In this document: piece after piece, positions 23,816-31,302 of the stretch
Layout: every line of letters begins with the position of its first letter
Numbering within the stretch: position 1 is the first letter of the stretch
Origin: Sphingomonas hankookensis
GTDB taxonomy: Bacteria > Pseudomonadota > Alphaproteobacteria > Sphingomonadales > Sphingomonadaceae
Reading direction: 5' to 3'
Assembly: GCF_022664465.1 (NCBI RefSeq)
Contig: NZ_JAKREV010000009.1
Coordinates: 1-64,000, forward strand
DNA: 64,000 nucleotides
Position numbers and translations under genes: made by a program
The notes under the pieces: model-generated
Told to the model about the DNA's origin: nothing
Seen by the model: only the letters and a program-made list of their open reading frames with translations
The model's database searches: none

Positions 23816-24179
23816 ATACGTCACCTTCCCGATATTCATTTCCTATGAAGATTGCTCCGGCTGTCTTGCTGCTGCCGATACCCCTCCCCCGGTAGGACAC
23901 CAAGCGGCGTTACCGAATGCCGCTTGGAAAGCACGAAGACGGCTCGGAGGTTCTACCAGTCGTTCGGCTATGTCGCTTGTGATGGCGCGGGAGAGGGCGA
24001 CGGGAAGATGACCAAGCCGCTCGATCGCTGATCCCGGGAGCGGCCGTCCGCGGCTTTCCCATTTCACCATCCCAACGGGAACGACTTGGCCGTCACGCCG
24101 GTCGTTCCTTCTGCGACGACCGCGATGGCCGAAAGCCCGGTCGCTTGCAGATATTCCGCACCGCTGACTATCATTGCCT
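23816..24179. other. Gene-poor region with stem-loop sequences
   Basis: No convincing gene. A 9-bp stem CCAAGCGGC/GCCGCTTGG at 23900-23927 with a 10-base loop could be the lysR terminator, although no T-run follows. A repeated element TTCCC-atttcaccatccc-GGGAA occurs at 24056-24081 and again at 24411-24436. Confidence 0.4.
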
Positions 24180-24371
24180 ATGATCGTCTGGCTCATCGTC
24201 ACCGTCGTGCTGCTGATTTGGAACGCGGTGTACTGCGGCATCAAGATCGTTGCGGACTTCAGAGGGCCGAAACCCGCAAGTGGCGTTTGGGGTCTGTTCG
24301 CGCTCGCTGGCGTACTTTCAATGCTAGCTATGGCGCTCGTCGGTGCAGGTGTTGCTGTCTCAGGGATTTAA
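24180..24371 (+). CDS. Small two-helix membrane protein
   Basis: The product is 63 aa with hydrophobic segments near residues 2-21 and 38-60, separated by a short polar loop (KIVADFRGPKPASG). A weak ribosome site and flanking repeats make it uncertain. No family. Confidence 0.35.
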   Translation: MIVWLIVTVVLLIWNAVYCGIKIVADFRGPKPASGVWGLFALAGVLSMLAMALVGAGVAVSGI

Positions 24372-24410
24372 CAGAAGCTGCGGACGTCATCCGGCTACCA
24401 GAATTGGGCC

Positions 24411-24436
24411 TTCCCATTTCACCATCCTAGTGGGAA
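24411..24436. repeat. Second copy of TTCCCA...TGGGAA stem repeat
   Basis: TTCCCATTTCACCATCC followed by TAGTGGGAA forms a 6-bp stem. The same sequence with small changes lies at 24056-24081, flanking the 24180 gene on both sides; a related piece (ACCATCCCAATCGGGA) is at about 25483. Confidence 0.5.
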
Positions 24437-24487
24437 AGCCCGAGCCGTCTCGTTGGCCGTTCCTGATTGGGAAGGCTTAGCCAGCGC

Positions 24488-25417
24488 TCACGCGATCGGA
24501 TCGACGGATGTAGGTGCTGGGAAAGGTAGGTCCGCCATCAGCGACACGATCGTGGCAGCGTACTTGCCATCAGGATCAAGGTCCGGGTCGAATACCGTCA
24601 CGGTCATGCCCCGGCACCGTTCATCGGCGACCAGCGGATGCAGGATCGCAACTAAGTCTTTCGGCGGTATGCCGGGACTGCCGGGGCAATCGACCGCAGG
24701 CATGATGGCGTCGTCCAATACGTCCACGTCGAGATGAATCCAGAAACCTTGATCCGGCTTAGCCGCAAGCATGGTGGCGATACGGGCAGCAACGCCTTCC
24801 ACTCCGATAGCGGTCGCCTCGAACACGTCGATCGTATCGATTGCCGTATGCTGCACATCAGGCCACGCGAAGTCCGGGTCGCGGCTTTCGCGCTCGCCAA
24901 GCTGGATCACGTCCGCATCCGCGACGAGCGGCCCTCCGATATCCAGCCATTGGGTTCCCAGCGGCTCACCACGCCCTGTCACCAAGGCAAGGTCCATACC
25001 TGCCGCCGCACCCAGACTTTGGTCGAAGTCGTAGTTCCCCGGATGCCGAAAATCGCTGTGGCCGTCGATGTGGATCAAAGCGACTTGCCCCTCTTCGCGT
25101 GCGCCGGCGAGTGCGCCCATCAGGATCGAGCAATCGCCACCGATAACGAGGGCGAATTCGCCTTTGCGTCGTACGTCGCGGACGGCATCAGCCAGCATGA
25201 GATTGAAGTCTCGCATGGTTTGACCATTGCGTATGCGTGTTCCGGCTTGCGGCTCCGTCGAGTAAATCGGACGCGGCAAACTTGTGACGAGCGGCGCGCC
25301 GAGCGCGTCCAACAGCCCCGCCTCAAGGAGCGCCGCAGGCGCACGCCACGTGCCGGGCTCATGGTTGAGACGCAGTGGCCGAAGCCCGAGGTTCGATGGG
25401 GCGGTGATGACGTGCAT
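24488..25417 (-). CDS. Arginase-fold (ureohydrolase family) enzyme
   Basis: The product is 309 aa. The three metal-binding blocks of the family are seen: VIGGDCSILMG (usual GGDHS, here Cys for His), HIDGHSDF (usual DAHxD) and HLDVDVLDDAIMPAVDCPGSPG (usual SxDxDxxDP..AP). The Cys substitution and the LDD in place of LDP mark a distinct subfamily, so arginase or agmatinase activity should not be assumed. It stands alone and convergent to the small membrane protein gene. Confidence 0.75.
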   Translation of the reverse strand: MHVITAPSNLGLRPLRLNHEPGTWRAPAALLEAGLLDALGAPLVTSLPRPIYSTEPQAGTRIRNGQTMRDFNLMLADAVRDVRRKGEFALVIGGDCSILMGALAGAREEGQVALIHIDGHSDFRHPGNYDFDQSLGAAAGMDLALVTGRGEPLGTQWLDIGGPLVADADVIQLGERESRDPDFAWPDVQHTAIDTIDVFEATAIGVEGVAARIATMLAAKPDQGFWIHLDVDVLDDAIMPAVDCPGSPGIPPKDLVAILHPLVADERCRGMTVTVFDPDLDPDGKYAATIVSLMADLPFPAPTSVDPIA

Positions 25418-25918
25418 GGCGCGAAGCTAGGTTGAACCAGATCAGTCATCAATATCAGCAGAAACTGACGGATTCTTGAAATACCATCCCAATCGGGACG
25501 GTGTCGGAGCCGTCCGGTTGTGACGCAACCTCTTCGACGTCGGCCTTCCGCGGGTCTCGAGGTGTCACAAACCCGCGTCATGATGGCTGCTGGCGGCGGT
25601 TCATCCACAGCAGCAGCCAAAAGCCACGACCCACCTTTTCAGAAACGAACGGCCAGCGAGACCCTGGGCAGAAAACCAACTGGGCCTCGCGCCCGATGCT
25701 GTCGCAGCGGGTCCAAGGGCGAGAGCCGCCATGTCATCGCATCAGCGGGGGCAGCGCTGCGCTGCTTGGGGGGCTCCACGCTGCCCCCGCTGCCACGAGC
25801 GAGTGTCGTTTCTATCTAGCGGAGAATGTGTCTTTTCTAACTGGCAGCAACAACCGGAACGTGGCTTGTGCCGGGTCGGCAACAGCGGCTTAACCAGCGG
25901 ACGAACTCTTAACTTGAC
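25418..25918. other. Gene-free region with strong hairpin
   Basis: Several short open frames exist, but none looks like a protein. The outstanding feature is a perfect 14-bp inverted repeat, CAGCGGGGGCAGCG at 25743-25756 and its complement at 25779-25792, with a 22-base loop. It may be a terminator, a regulatory RNA hairpin or a mobile-element scar. Confidence 0.45.
25743..25792. repeat. Perfect 14-bp inverted repeat (hairpin)
   Basis: CAGCGGGGGCAGCG and CGCTGCCCCCGCTG pair fully over a 22-base loop (CTGCGCTGCTTGGGGGGCTCCA, written here in part as CTGCGCTGCTT...). No T-run follows, so a classic terminator is not shown. Confidence 0.6.
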
Positions 25919-26113
25919 TTAATAGTCGAGGTTGCGTTTTTCCATCTGTGCGGCCGCGAGGTCCGCGACCGGACCAGCGCCTTCGGCCAGCTCGTAGATC
26001 GCTATCACAGCCCTGTCGTCGAGACGCTCGACCATTGCCTGGACCGCTGACCAGTTAGCCACGTCGAGCGCGACCGTCGTGCTTTCCTTACCGGACACGG
26101 CGATCGGCCACAT
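25919..26113 (-). CDS. Small hypothetical protein
   Basis: The product is 64 aa from ATG 26113, with a later GTG at 26098 possible. It ends DLAAAQMEKRNLDY and has a helical region VQAMVERLDDRAVIAIYELAE. It overlaps the end of the 26088-26240 gene by 26 bases in another frame, which suggests coupled translation of two small proteins. No family. Confidence 0.4.
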   Translation of the reverse strand: MWPIAVSGKESTTVALDVANWSAVQAMVERLDDRAVIAIYELAEGAGPVADLAAAQMEKRNLDY

Positions 26114-26240
26114 CAGCCATCTTCGACCAGCGATCGGCCGAATGCAGCATACGGTTCCGAGCATGGGGGAGAACGAGCTGCTGCGCCTCGGCAAGATCGG
26201 CCGCTGCCCTCGCGCGGTAGTCGGCTGCGGTATCGGCCAT
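26088..26240 (-). CDS. 50-aa hypothetical helical protein
   Basis: The ATG at 26240 is preceded by GAGGGGA. The product starts MADTAADYRARAAADLAEAQQL and continues with an HSADRW-like motif (MLHSADRWSKMADVADR) resembling small proteins found widely in Rhizobiales and Sphingomonadales genomes. It is all-helical and cytoplasmic. Function unknown. Confidence 0.5.
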   Translation of the reverse strand: MADTAADYRARAAADLAEAQQLVLPHARNRMLHSADRWSKMADVADRRVR

Positions 26241-26287
26241 GAAGTCCCCTCAGTTTAGGCCAGCCTTCTCAAACGCTGGCCCCTTTA

Positions 26288-26569
26288 TCATTTTCCGTTC
26301 ATCCGATCGCGGACCGCCTTGGCGGGCACGAACGTCAGCTTTCGCGACGCCGCGATCGTGATCGCCTCGCCTGTCGACGGGTTGCGCCCCTGGCGCTCTG
26401 GGGTGTCCTTCAGCTTGAACTTGCCGAACCCGTTGAGACTGACTTCCTCGCCAGTCGCGACAGCCGCGGTGATGTTCGCAAGGATCGCATCGATGACCTT
26501 CCTGGCGTCCGCCTTTGCGAGGCCATGGGTATTGGAGATTTGTTCGGCCAGATCGGATGTCGTCGTCAT
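26288..26569 (-). CDS. hup: HU-family DNA-binding protein
   Basis: The product is 93 aa from ATG 26569. The complete HU/IHF fold is visible: helical N-terminus (TSDLAEQISNTHGLAKADARKVIDAI), VSLNGFGKFKLKDTPERQGRNPSTGEAITIAASRKLTFVPAKAVRDRMN, with the GRNPSTGE signature. It bends or compacts DNA; a plasmid-borne copy may serve plasmid nucleoid packaging or site-specific recombination. Confidence 0.9.
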   Translation of the reverse strand: MTTTSDLAEQISNTHGLAKADARKVIDAILANITAAVATGEEVSLNGFGKFKLKDTPERQGRNPSTGEAITIAASRKLTFVPAKAVRDRMNGK

Positions 26570-26613
26570 GAACACGTCCCGGTGGTGAATGATTGGACCG
26601 GCCTTAGCCCGGT

Positions 26614-27279
26614 TCACGTCGCGCCGCCATCGGGAGTTGCCTCCTGCGCGCTCATCTCGCCCTCGTAGGTGCGGACGAGCTTCAGGGCGTCTTCATAGCT
26701 GCCGTCGAGCCATGCCGTGAAATCGCGAGGGTGAAGGATCGCCGGCATGGCCTTGGGATGCCAGGGATCGACGGTGGCGTTGGGAGAGGTGGTGCAGAAG
26801 GCATAGGCATCGCCGCGCTCGGTCGGCCGCCACAGACCGGCGAAGAAGGCGATGGGCTGGTCAGGCAGCGAGAACCACATCTGGCGGGGTTTGCCGTCAT
26901 CGCCCTTCCCGCCCTCGGGATGTGGTTCGGCGAAATGCGTGAACGGGACCAGGCAGCGGCGATCGGGACTGGCGATCGACGGCTTCCACATCGACGATGA
27001 GAGATTCCGCGCATTGGTGACGAACTTGTCCAGCTTGACCGCCGGGTCGCGCTTGCTCGCTCCCTTGGTCGGGAAGCCCCATTCCATCGCGATCGGCTCA
27101 AGCGGGCGGTTACGCTCCCCTGCCCGCCTGACGACCAAGCCATAGCGCGCGGTCTTCTTGCCGGTCGGGAAGATCTCGCGCGGCACCGGGTAGGTCTCGT
27201 CCTCGGGATACGGCGGCTCGAACCCGACCGACCGCATCACCGCGGCCTGTTTGGCGCTCAGGCGATATCGGTTGCAGAT
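26614..27279 (-). CDS. SRAP-domain (YedK/HMCES-like) protein with apparent ATC start
   Basis: The product is 221 aa. SRAP proteins protect abasic sites in single-stranded DNA through the Cys right after the initiator Met. Here AAAGGAG is followed, 8 bases later, by ATC TGC AAC CGA TAT CGC, reading M-C-N-R-Y-R-L-S if the ATC is used as start. No ATG or GTG gives Cys2; the first in-frame ATG (27237) would remove 14 residues and the catalytic Cys. Other SRAP residues are present: TNARNLSS (Asn), PFTHFAEPH (Glu), HPKAMPAIL (His). Either a true ATC start or a mutated ATG. Confidence 0.75.
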   Translation of the reverse strand: MCNRYRLSAKQAAVMRSVGFEPPYPEDETYPVPREIFPTGKKTARYGLVVRRAGERNRPLEPIAMEWGFPTKGASKRDPAVKLDKFVTNARNLSSSMWKPSIASPDRRCLVPFTHFAEPHPEGGKGDDGKPRQMWFSLPDQPIAFFAGLWRPTERGDAYAFCTTSPNATVDPWHPKAMPAILHPRDFTAWLDGSYEDALKLVRTYEGEMSAQEATPDGGAT

Positions 27280-27305
27280 CGGTCCACTCCTTTAATCTGT
27301 TTGGC

Positions 27306-27665
27306 TCAGAAGAACTCCCGGCCACCACGATACTCGCGCCAGGCATTATCCCATTTCGTGCCGACGTCGCCACTCACCGGCCGCGCCCCGAGGTCGTACC
27401 CGGCCATCACGTCGTCGATATGCGGTGCCGGCGTCGGGGTGTTGAAAGGCGCGATCCTACGCGCCTTCAGGTGCCAAACATAGGCGAGCTCGTGATCGGT
27501 TACCGGCGGGGCCTTGCCCCACGCCACGTCCTGAAACTGGCGCTGCGCCGCGCTCCTCGGCCGGCGCTCGCGCAGACGCAGCGCATCGTAGAACAGCAGA
27601 TGATCGCGCAGCAGCGCCTCGTAGCGTTCGACCGTGCGCGGGTTCGCGCCGCTCTGCTCCGTCAT
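27306..27665 (-). CDS. Hypothetical protein
   Basis: The product is 119 aa, starting MTEQSGANPRTVERYEALLRDHLLFYDALRLRERR. The central part contains VTDHELAYVWHLKARRIAPF and HIDDVMAGYDLGARPV. Charged, helical, no signal or membrane part. It lies 26 bases upstream of the SRAP gene, perhaps in one transcript. Similar small proteins occur next to SRAP genes, but I do not recognise the family. Confidence 0.5.
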   Translation of the reverse strand: MTEQSGANPRTVERYEALLRDHLLFYDALRLRERRPRSAAQRQFQDVAWGKAPPVTDHELAYVWHLKARRIAPFNTPTPAPHIDDVMAGYDLGARPVSGDVGTKWDNAWREYRGGREFF

Positions 27666-27779
27666 GCTTCACTCCGTCAGTGCGGGTGAAAATCCTCGTC
27701 AGACTCAATCCGATATGCTAGGCTTTGCAAGCCTAATTCTGACCAGCTCGGTCAGCTACGGATTAAGGAAGGAGCGGCC

Positions 27780-28028
27780 ATGTTGAACCACGAAACTGGC
27801 CAAATGGACTGGGATCGGTATCCGATCGGTGGGTCCCCTCCCTCGCCTTCGTCCTATTACATCAATCCGCAGAACATGTATGATATGTCCACTCCTTACG
27901 GCCGAGAGCTGATGGATGAGGCTTATCCGTCAAACTCGGCTGTGGTTGAGGGTCACGGGAATTCGAAGTGGACCGCGATGGCAATTATTGCCGTAATCCT
28001 CATCGTTTTCTTTTTTCCTTTCCATTAG
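27780..28028 (+). CDS. Small C-tail-anchored membrane protein
   Basis: The product is 82 aa: a polar, Pro/Tyr/Ser-rich N-terminal part and one hydrophobic helix at residues 62-80 (WTAMAIIAVILIVFFFPF). GGAAGGAG lies before the ATG. It is convergent with traG and overlaps its stop by 4 bases. Function unknown. Confidence 0.5.
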   Translation: MLNHETGQMDWDRYPIGGSPPSPSSYYINPQNMYDMSTPYGRELMDEAYPSNSAVVEGHGNSKWTAMAIIAVILIVFFFPFH

Positions 28029-31000
28029 TTTCTCAACTGCCACCGCCTCGGATCGACCGGAGCGCCATCCCTCCATAATTCATAATGAAGGTGCGACCCG
28101 GTCGATTTCCCTGTGCTGCCAACGCGGCCAATCACAGCCCCGGCCTCGACCGTACTTCCTACCTGGAAGCCAGACCGGTCCTGCATATGGAAGTATTTGC
28201 TCTGTGAGCCGTCGCCGTGTTGCAGGACCACATAATTCCCGGCACCGTTGGCTTGGAAGTCGTTCCGAATGACCTGACCCGATGCAGGCGCGCGGATCTC
28301 CGTCCCGGCTGGCGCTGCAATATCCACCCCTCGGTGATGCCGTCCAGGCTCGCCCGTGACCGGATCGATCCGACCACCCATTCCCGAACTCAGCCGCCCC
28401 GAAATCGGCAGCATCGTTCGCTCACCGCGAGGGACTTCGTAAACATGGCTGGTGCCAGCACCTATGCCCAGATTGTCACGGACCCAGTTGCGCGCGCCCT
28501 CAACACCCGGAAGTGTCGTCGTGATCCACGCGTCATTGCGCTCTTGGACATGGTCAACTAGCTGACCCGCCGTCCCTCTCGCCTCGTCGACACCATTGCC
28601 GACCTCGAATGCGCCACGCGTGATGCGCGCTGACGCGTTCGGAATCGCGTCAGCGACGTTGCCGGCCAGGTCAAGGTCGCGCGAACTCTCGCGGATCGAA
28701 ACATCTGGCCCTTGCGCCCTGACACCCGCTGCCCGCTGATTGCCCCATTGTTGTACCGCACCCGGCGTCGCCGATGCAGGGCCATGCAATTGCCCGGAAA
28801 GGCGCTCAGGCACGCTTACACCCAGTTCGTCGCGAACCAAAGCGACGCGGCGCTCCATGAACTCGCCCAGCAGGATATCGCGCACCTGTTCCTGTTGCGG
28901 CGTGCGCGGCATGACCATGCCCGGCGTCCACCCGAACTGCGACAGCGTGTCGTCGCCGAGAAGCCGCTCCTGGGCATACACGACAAACTCCTGGCTCTCG
29001 TTCCGGTTGAGGGACCAGCCCCGCGCCGAGGACTCCCTCACATCATTGCTGACCCGCTGGAACGTCTCTTCGGCTCGAGTTGCTTCCAACGACGCCGACC
29101 GCGACTCCCCGACGCTGACGCCGAGCTTCTGCGACAGCGACCGAACCTCGCTATCTCCGCTCGTGCTCGATTCACGCATGAATTCGTCGCGTGCTGCCCG
29201 GGCCTGCGTCGAATTCGTCTCCTTAGTAAGATAATCCGAGAGCTCAGAATACGCCTGTTCGCCCGAAATGCGTCTGTCCGTATTCTCGCTGGCGATTGAT
29301 GCGATCTTGGCTGCCAAGCCTGCTTTTGTATCGACCTTCCACAACTTCGCCGCAATCGAAAGGCCTGCATCCGCACTTCCCGTCATTTGGGTCGCTCGTG
29401 CTATACTCTGACTGTCGGACTCACTAAGCCCAAAGCGACTGGTCAGCCCGGTGGAAAGGCTCCGAGATGCCTCCGTCATTCTGGTGATGCTGTTATTGAA
29501 CCCCGACCCCGTCTCGGTCGAACTCCCCCGCCGATGCTCAGCGGCCGTCAACAGATCCGTCGCCGTCGTCGCCGTAGCGTTCCAGGATTGCGATGCCGCC
29601 CTGCGGAGCGACTGGGTGTGCGTCTGCCCGTCCGAGAGCGCGCGGCTCATGCTGCTGTCGAACCCGGCGGTCCGCGTCGGCGTGAACGCGAGGTTCGAGA
29701 TGCCCTGGCGCGTATCGAACGCGTTGGTCCCGTCCGCGAAGCCGTATGTCACCCCGCCATCGGCGTTCGTGAACGTGCCGACCGAATAGCCCGAATTGAA
29801 CTTGGGCTGATCGTCGAACTTGTTCGCCTGGGTCATGCCCGACGTCAGGTTCTGGAACGAGGTGTTGCCGTACGAATAGTTGCCGGTCGTGCGCTCGGTC
29901 GCCGCCTGCTCGGCCGCGCTGTGCGCCGGTTGCAGCATCGAGGTCGCATGGCCCGCGATCGCCATCGCGCCGCGCGCCATCCCGCCCGCGATGAACGGCA
30001 CGCTCATCATCAGGAAGCCGGCGAGCGTCGAGATCGATTCATTGACGCTCGCCATGCCGTCGGAGACCAGCAGCGTCGGCCCGATCGGCGATGCCGCATG
30101 GTAAAGGCTCGCCGCCCTGCTCATCACGAACATGTGCAGGATGACGTAGAGCGGCCCCCAGGAGGCGAGATAGAAGAACCCGGTCGCATAGCCCTTGAGC
30201 GTCTGCAGGCCGGTCCTGGGGAACAGGAACAGCGGGAAAAGCACCGGGAACATCGCGTAGAACACGACCGTCAGGACGATGCCGAGGAGCGGCACCCAGG
30301 TCATCGCCTGCGTCGCGATCGAGGTGTAGGTGTTCTTGGCCTGGGCATCCGCGCGCTGCGAGGCGTAGGCGTCCCACCCGGCGTCGGAGAAGCTCTCCCG
30401 CGCGGCCAGGAACGCGTCGATCATCGAGATCTGCTTGAGGTACGAATAGGCATCGGTCGAACTGCCGTGCATCTGCGCCGCGACGATCGGCAGGTCATCG
30501 CGGATGCGCTGGGCCGCGACCGTGTCGGCGATGCCGGGATAGGCGCTCTTCGCGAACGGCAGCAGATCCTTGTCGTAGGCAGCCCGCCACTGCGCATCCA
30601 TGCGAGAATATGCCTCGTTGCACGGAATGATGGAATTCTCGGTCGTGCCGGGGCCGGTGGAAGTAATCCAGCGCTGGCTGCGCGCCGGCGACCCCGGCCC
30701 GATCGACGCCCACAGGTCATTGGTCTTGGTCAGGTCGTCCATCGCCTTGAAGCCGAGCAGTACGTCATAGAAGGTGCATTGCTTCAGGTGCTCGTCGAGG
30801 TTGGCGCGGAAAACGCTGTCGGTGATCTGGAAGGTGCGCGCCTTGTCCATCAGCCGCGCGCCGTAGATCATGCCGTTGTTGGTCAGCGCGAGCGCGTTGG
30901 GCATGACGAACACGGTCTCGGCCGACCGCGTCATCCAGTCGCCGACCTGGCTGGTGAACGAGGCCATCACCCCAAGCCCCAGCGGCACATTGTCGACCAC

Positions 31001-31279
31001 GGCCGGCGCGAGCGCGGGGTTGATCCGGTCGGTCACCTTCACCGTGACGGTTGGGACCATCAGCATCATGTAGATAAGCGTCGACTGGAGGAACCAGTTG
31101 AACCACGCCCGCCAGTCGAGCGAGAAGGCGACGACGAACAGCGAGTAGATGAAGCCCATCACCATCACGACCTGGAGCATCGAGCGATAGCCCCCGCCCC
31201 CGGTCCATGCCGCGACCGCATTGAAGACGTTGACGATGTATTCGCCCCCGCCGATCGTGAAGACTTCGAGCCCGCCCAT
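28025..31279 (-). CDS. traG: TraG-like mating-pair protein fused to an M23 (LytM) peptidase
   Basis: The product is 1084 aa from ATG 31279, preceded by GGAAGGGAG. The N-terminal half is TraG-like: GGGEYIVNVFNAVAAWTGGGGYRSML, several membrane helices (residues ~35-80 and 330-460) and FPLFLFPRTGLQTLKGYATGFFYLASW. A long Ser/Thr/Gln-rich helical region follows (460-940). The last ~130 residues are an M23 zinc peptidase: HRGVDIAAP (HxxxD near 980) and GSHLHYELW (HxH near 1061). In F, TraG serves pilus assembly and mating-pair stabilisation and has no peptidase. The last gene of the transfer operon. Confidence 0.9.
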   Translation of the reverse strand: MGGLEVFTIGGGEYIVNVFNAVAAWTGGGGYRSMLQVVMVMGFIYSLFVVAFSLDWRAWFNWFLQSTLIYMMLMVPTVTVKVTDRINPALAPAVVDNVPLGLGVMASFTSQVGDWMTRSAETVFVMPNALALTNNGMIYGARLMDKARTFQITDSVFRANLDEHLKQCTFYDVLLGFKAMDDLTKTNDLWASIGPGSPARSQRWITSTGPGTTENSIIPCNEAYSRMDAQWRAAYDKDLLPFAKSAYPGIADTVAAQRIRDDLPIVAAQMHGSSTDAYSYLKQISMIDAFLAARESFSDAGWDAYASQRADAQAKNTYTSIATQAMTWVPLLGIVLTVVFYAMFPVLFPLFLFPRTGLQTLKGYATGFFYLASWGPLYVILHMFVMSRAASLYHAASPIGPTLLVSDGMASVNESISTLAGFLMMSVPFIAGGMARGAMAIAGHATSMLQPAHSAAEQAATERTTGNYSYGNTSFQNLTSGMTQANKFDDQPKFNSGYSVGTFTNADGGVTYGFADGTNAFDTRQGISNLAFTPTRTAGFDSSMSRALSDGQTHTQSLRRAASQSWNATATTATDLLTAAEHRRGSSTETGSGFNNSITRMTEASRSLSTGLTSRFGLSESDSQSIARATQMTGSADAGLSIAAKLWKVDTKAGLAAKIASIASENTDRRISGEQAYSELSDYLTKETNSTQARAARDEFMRESSTSGDSEVRSLSQKLGVSVGESRSASLEATRAEETFQRVSNDVRESSARGWSLNRNESQEFVVYAQERLLGDDTLSQFGWTPGMVMPRTPQQEQVRDILLGEFMERRVALVRDELGVSVPERLSGQLHGPASATPGAVQQWGNQRAAGVRAQGPDVSIRESSRDLDLAGNVADAIPNASARITRGAFEVGNGVDEARGTAGQLVDHVQERNDAWITTTLPGVEGARNWVRDNLGIGAGTSHVYEVPRGERTMLPISGRLSSGMGGRIDPVTGEPGRHHRGVDIAAPAGTEIRAPASGQVIRNDFQANGAGNYVVLQHGDGSQSKYFHMQDRSGFQVGSTVEAGAVIGRVGSTGKSTGSHLHYELWRDGAPVDPRRWQLRN

Positions 31280-31302
31280 CGCCGTCGCTCCCTTCCTGAC
31301 GT

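Noticed and set aside
25501..25893. Short frames in the 25.4-25.9 kb region
   Set aside because: Low-complexity products, no ribosome site, several frames equally open, and the DNA is dominated by a hairpin.
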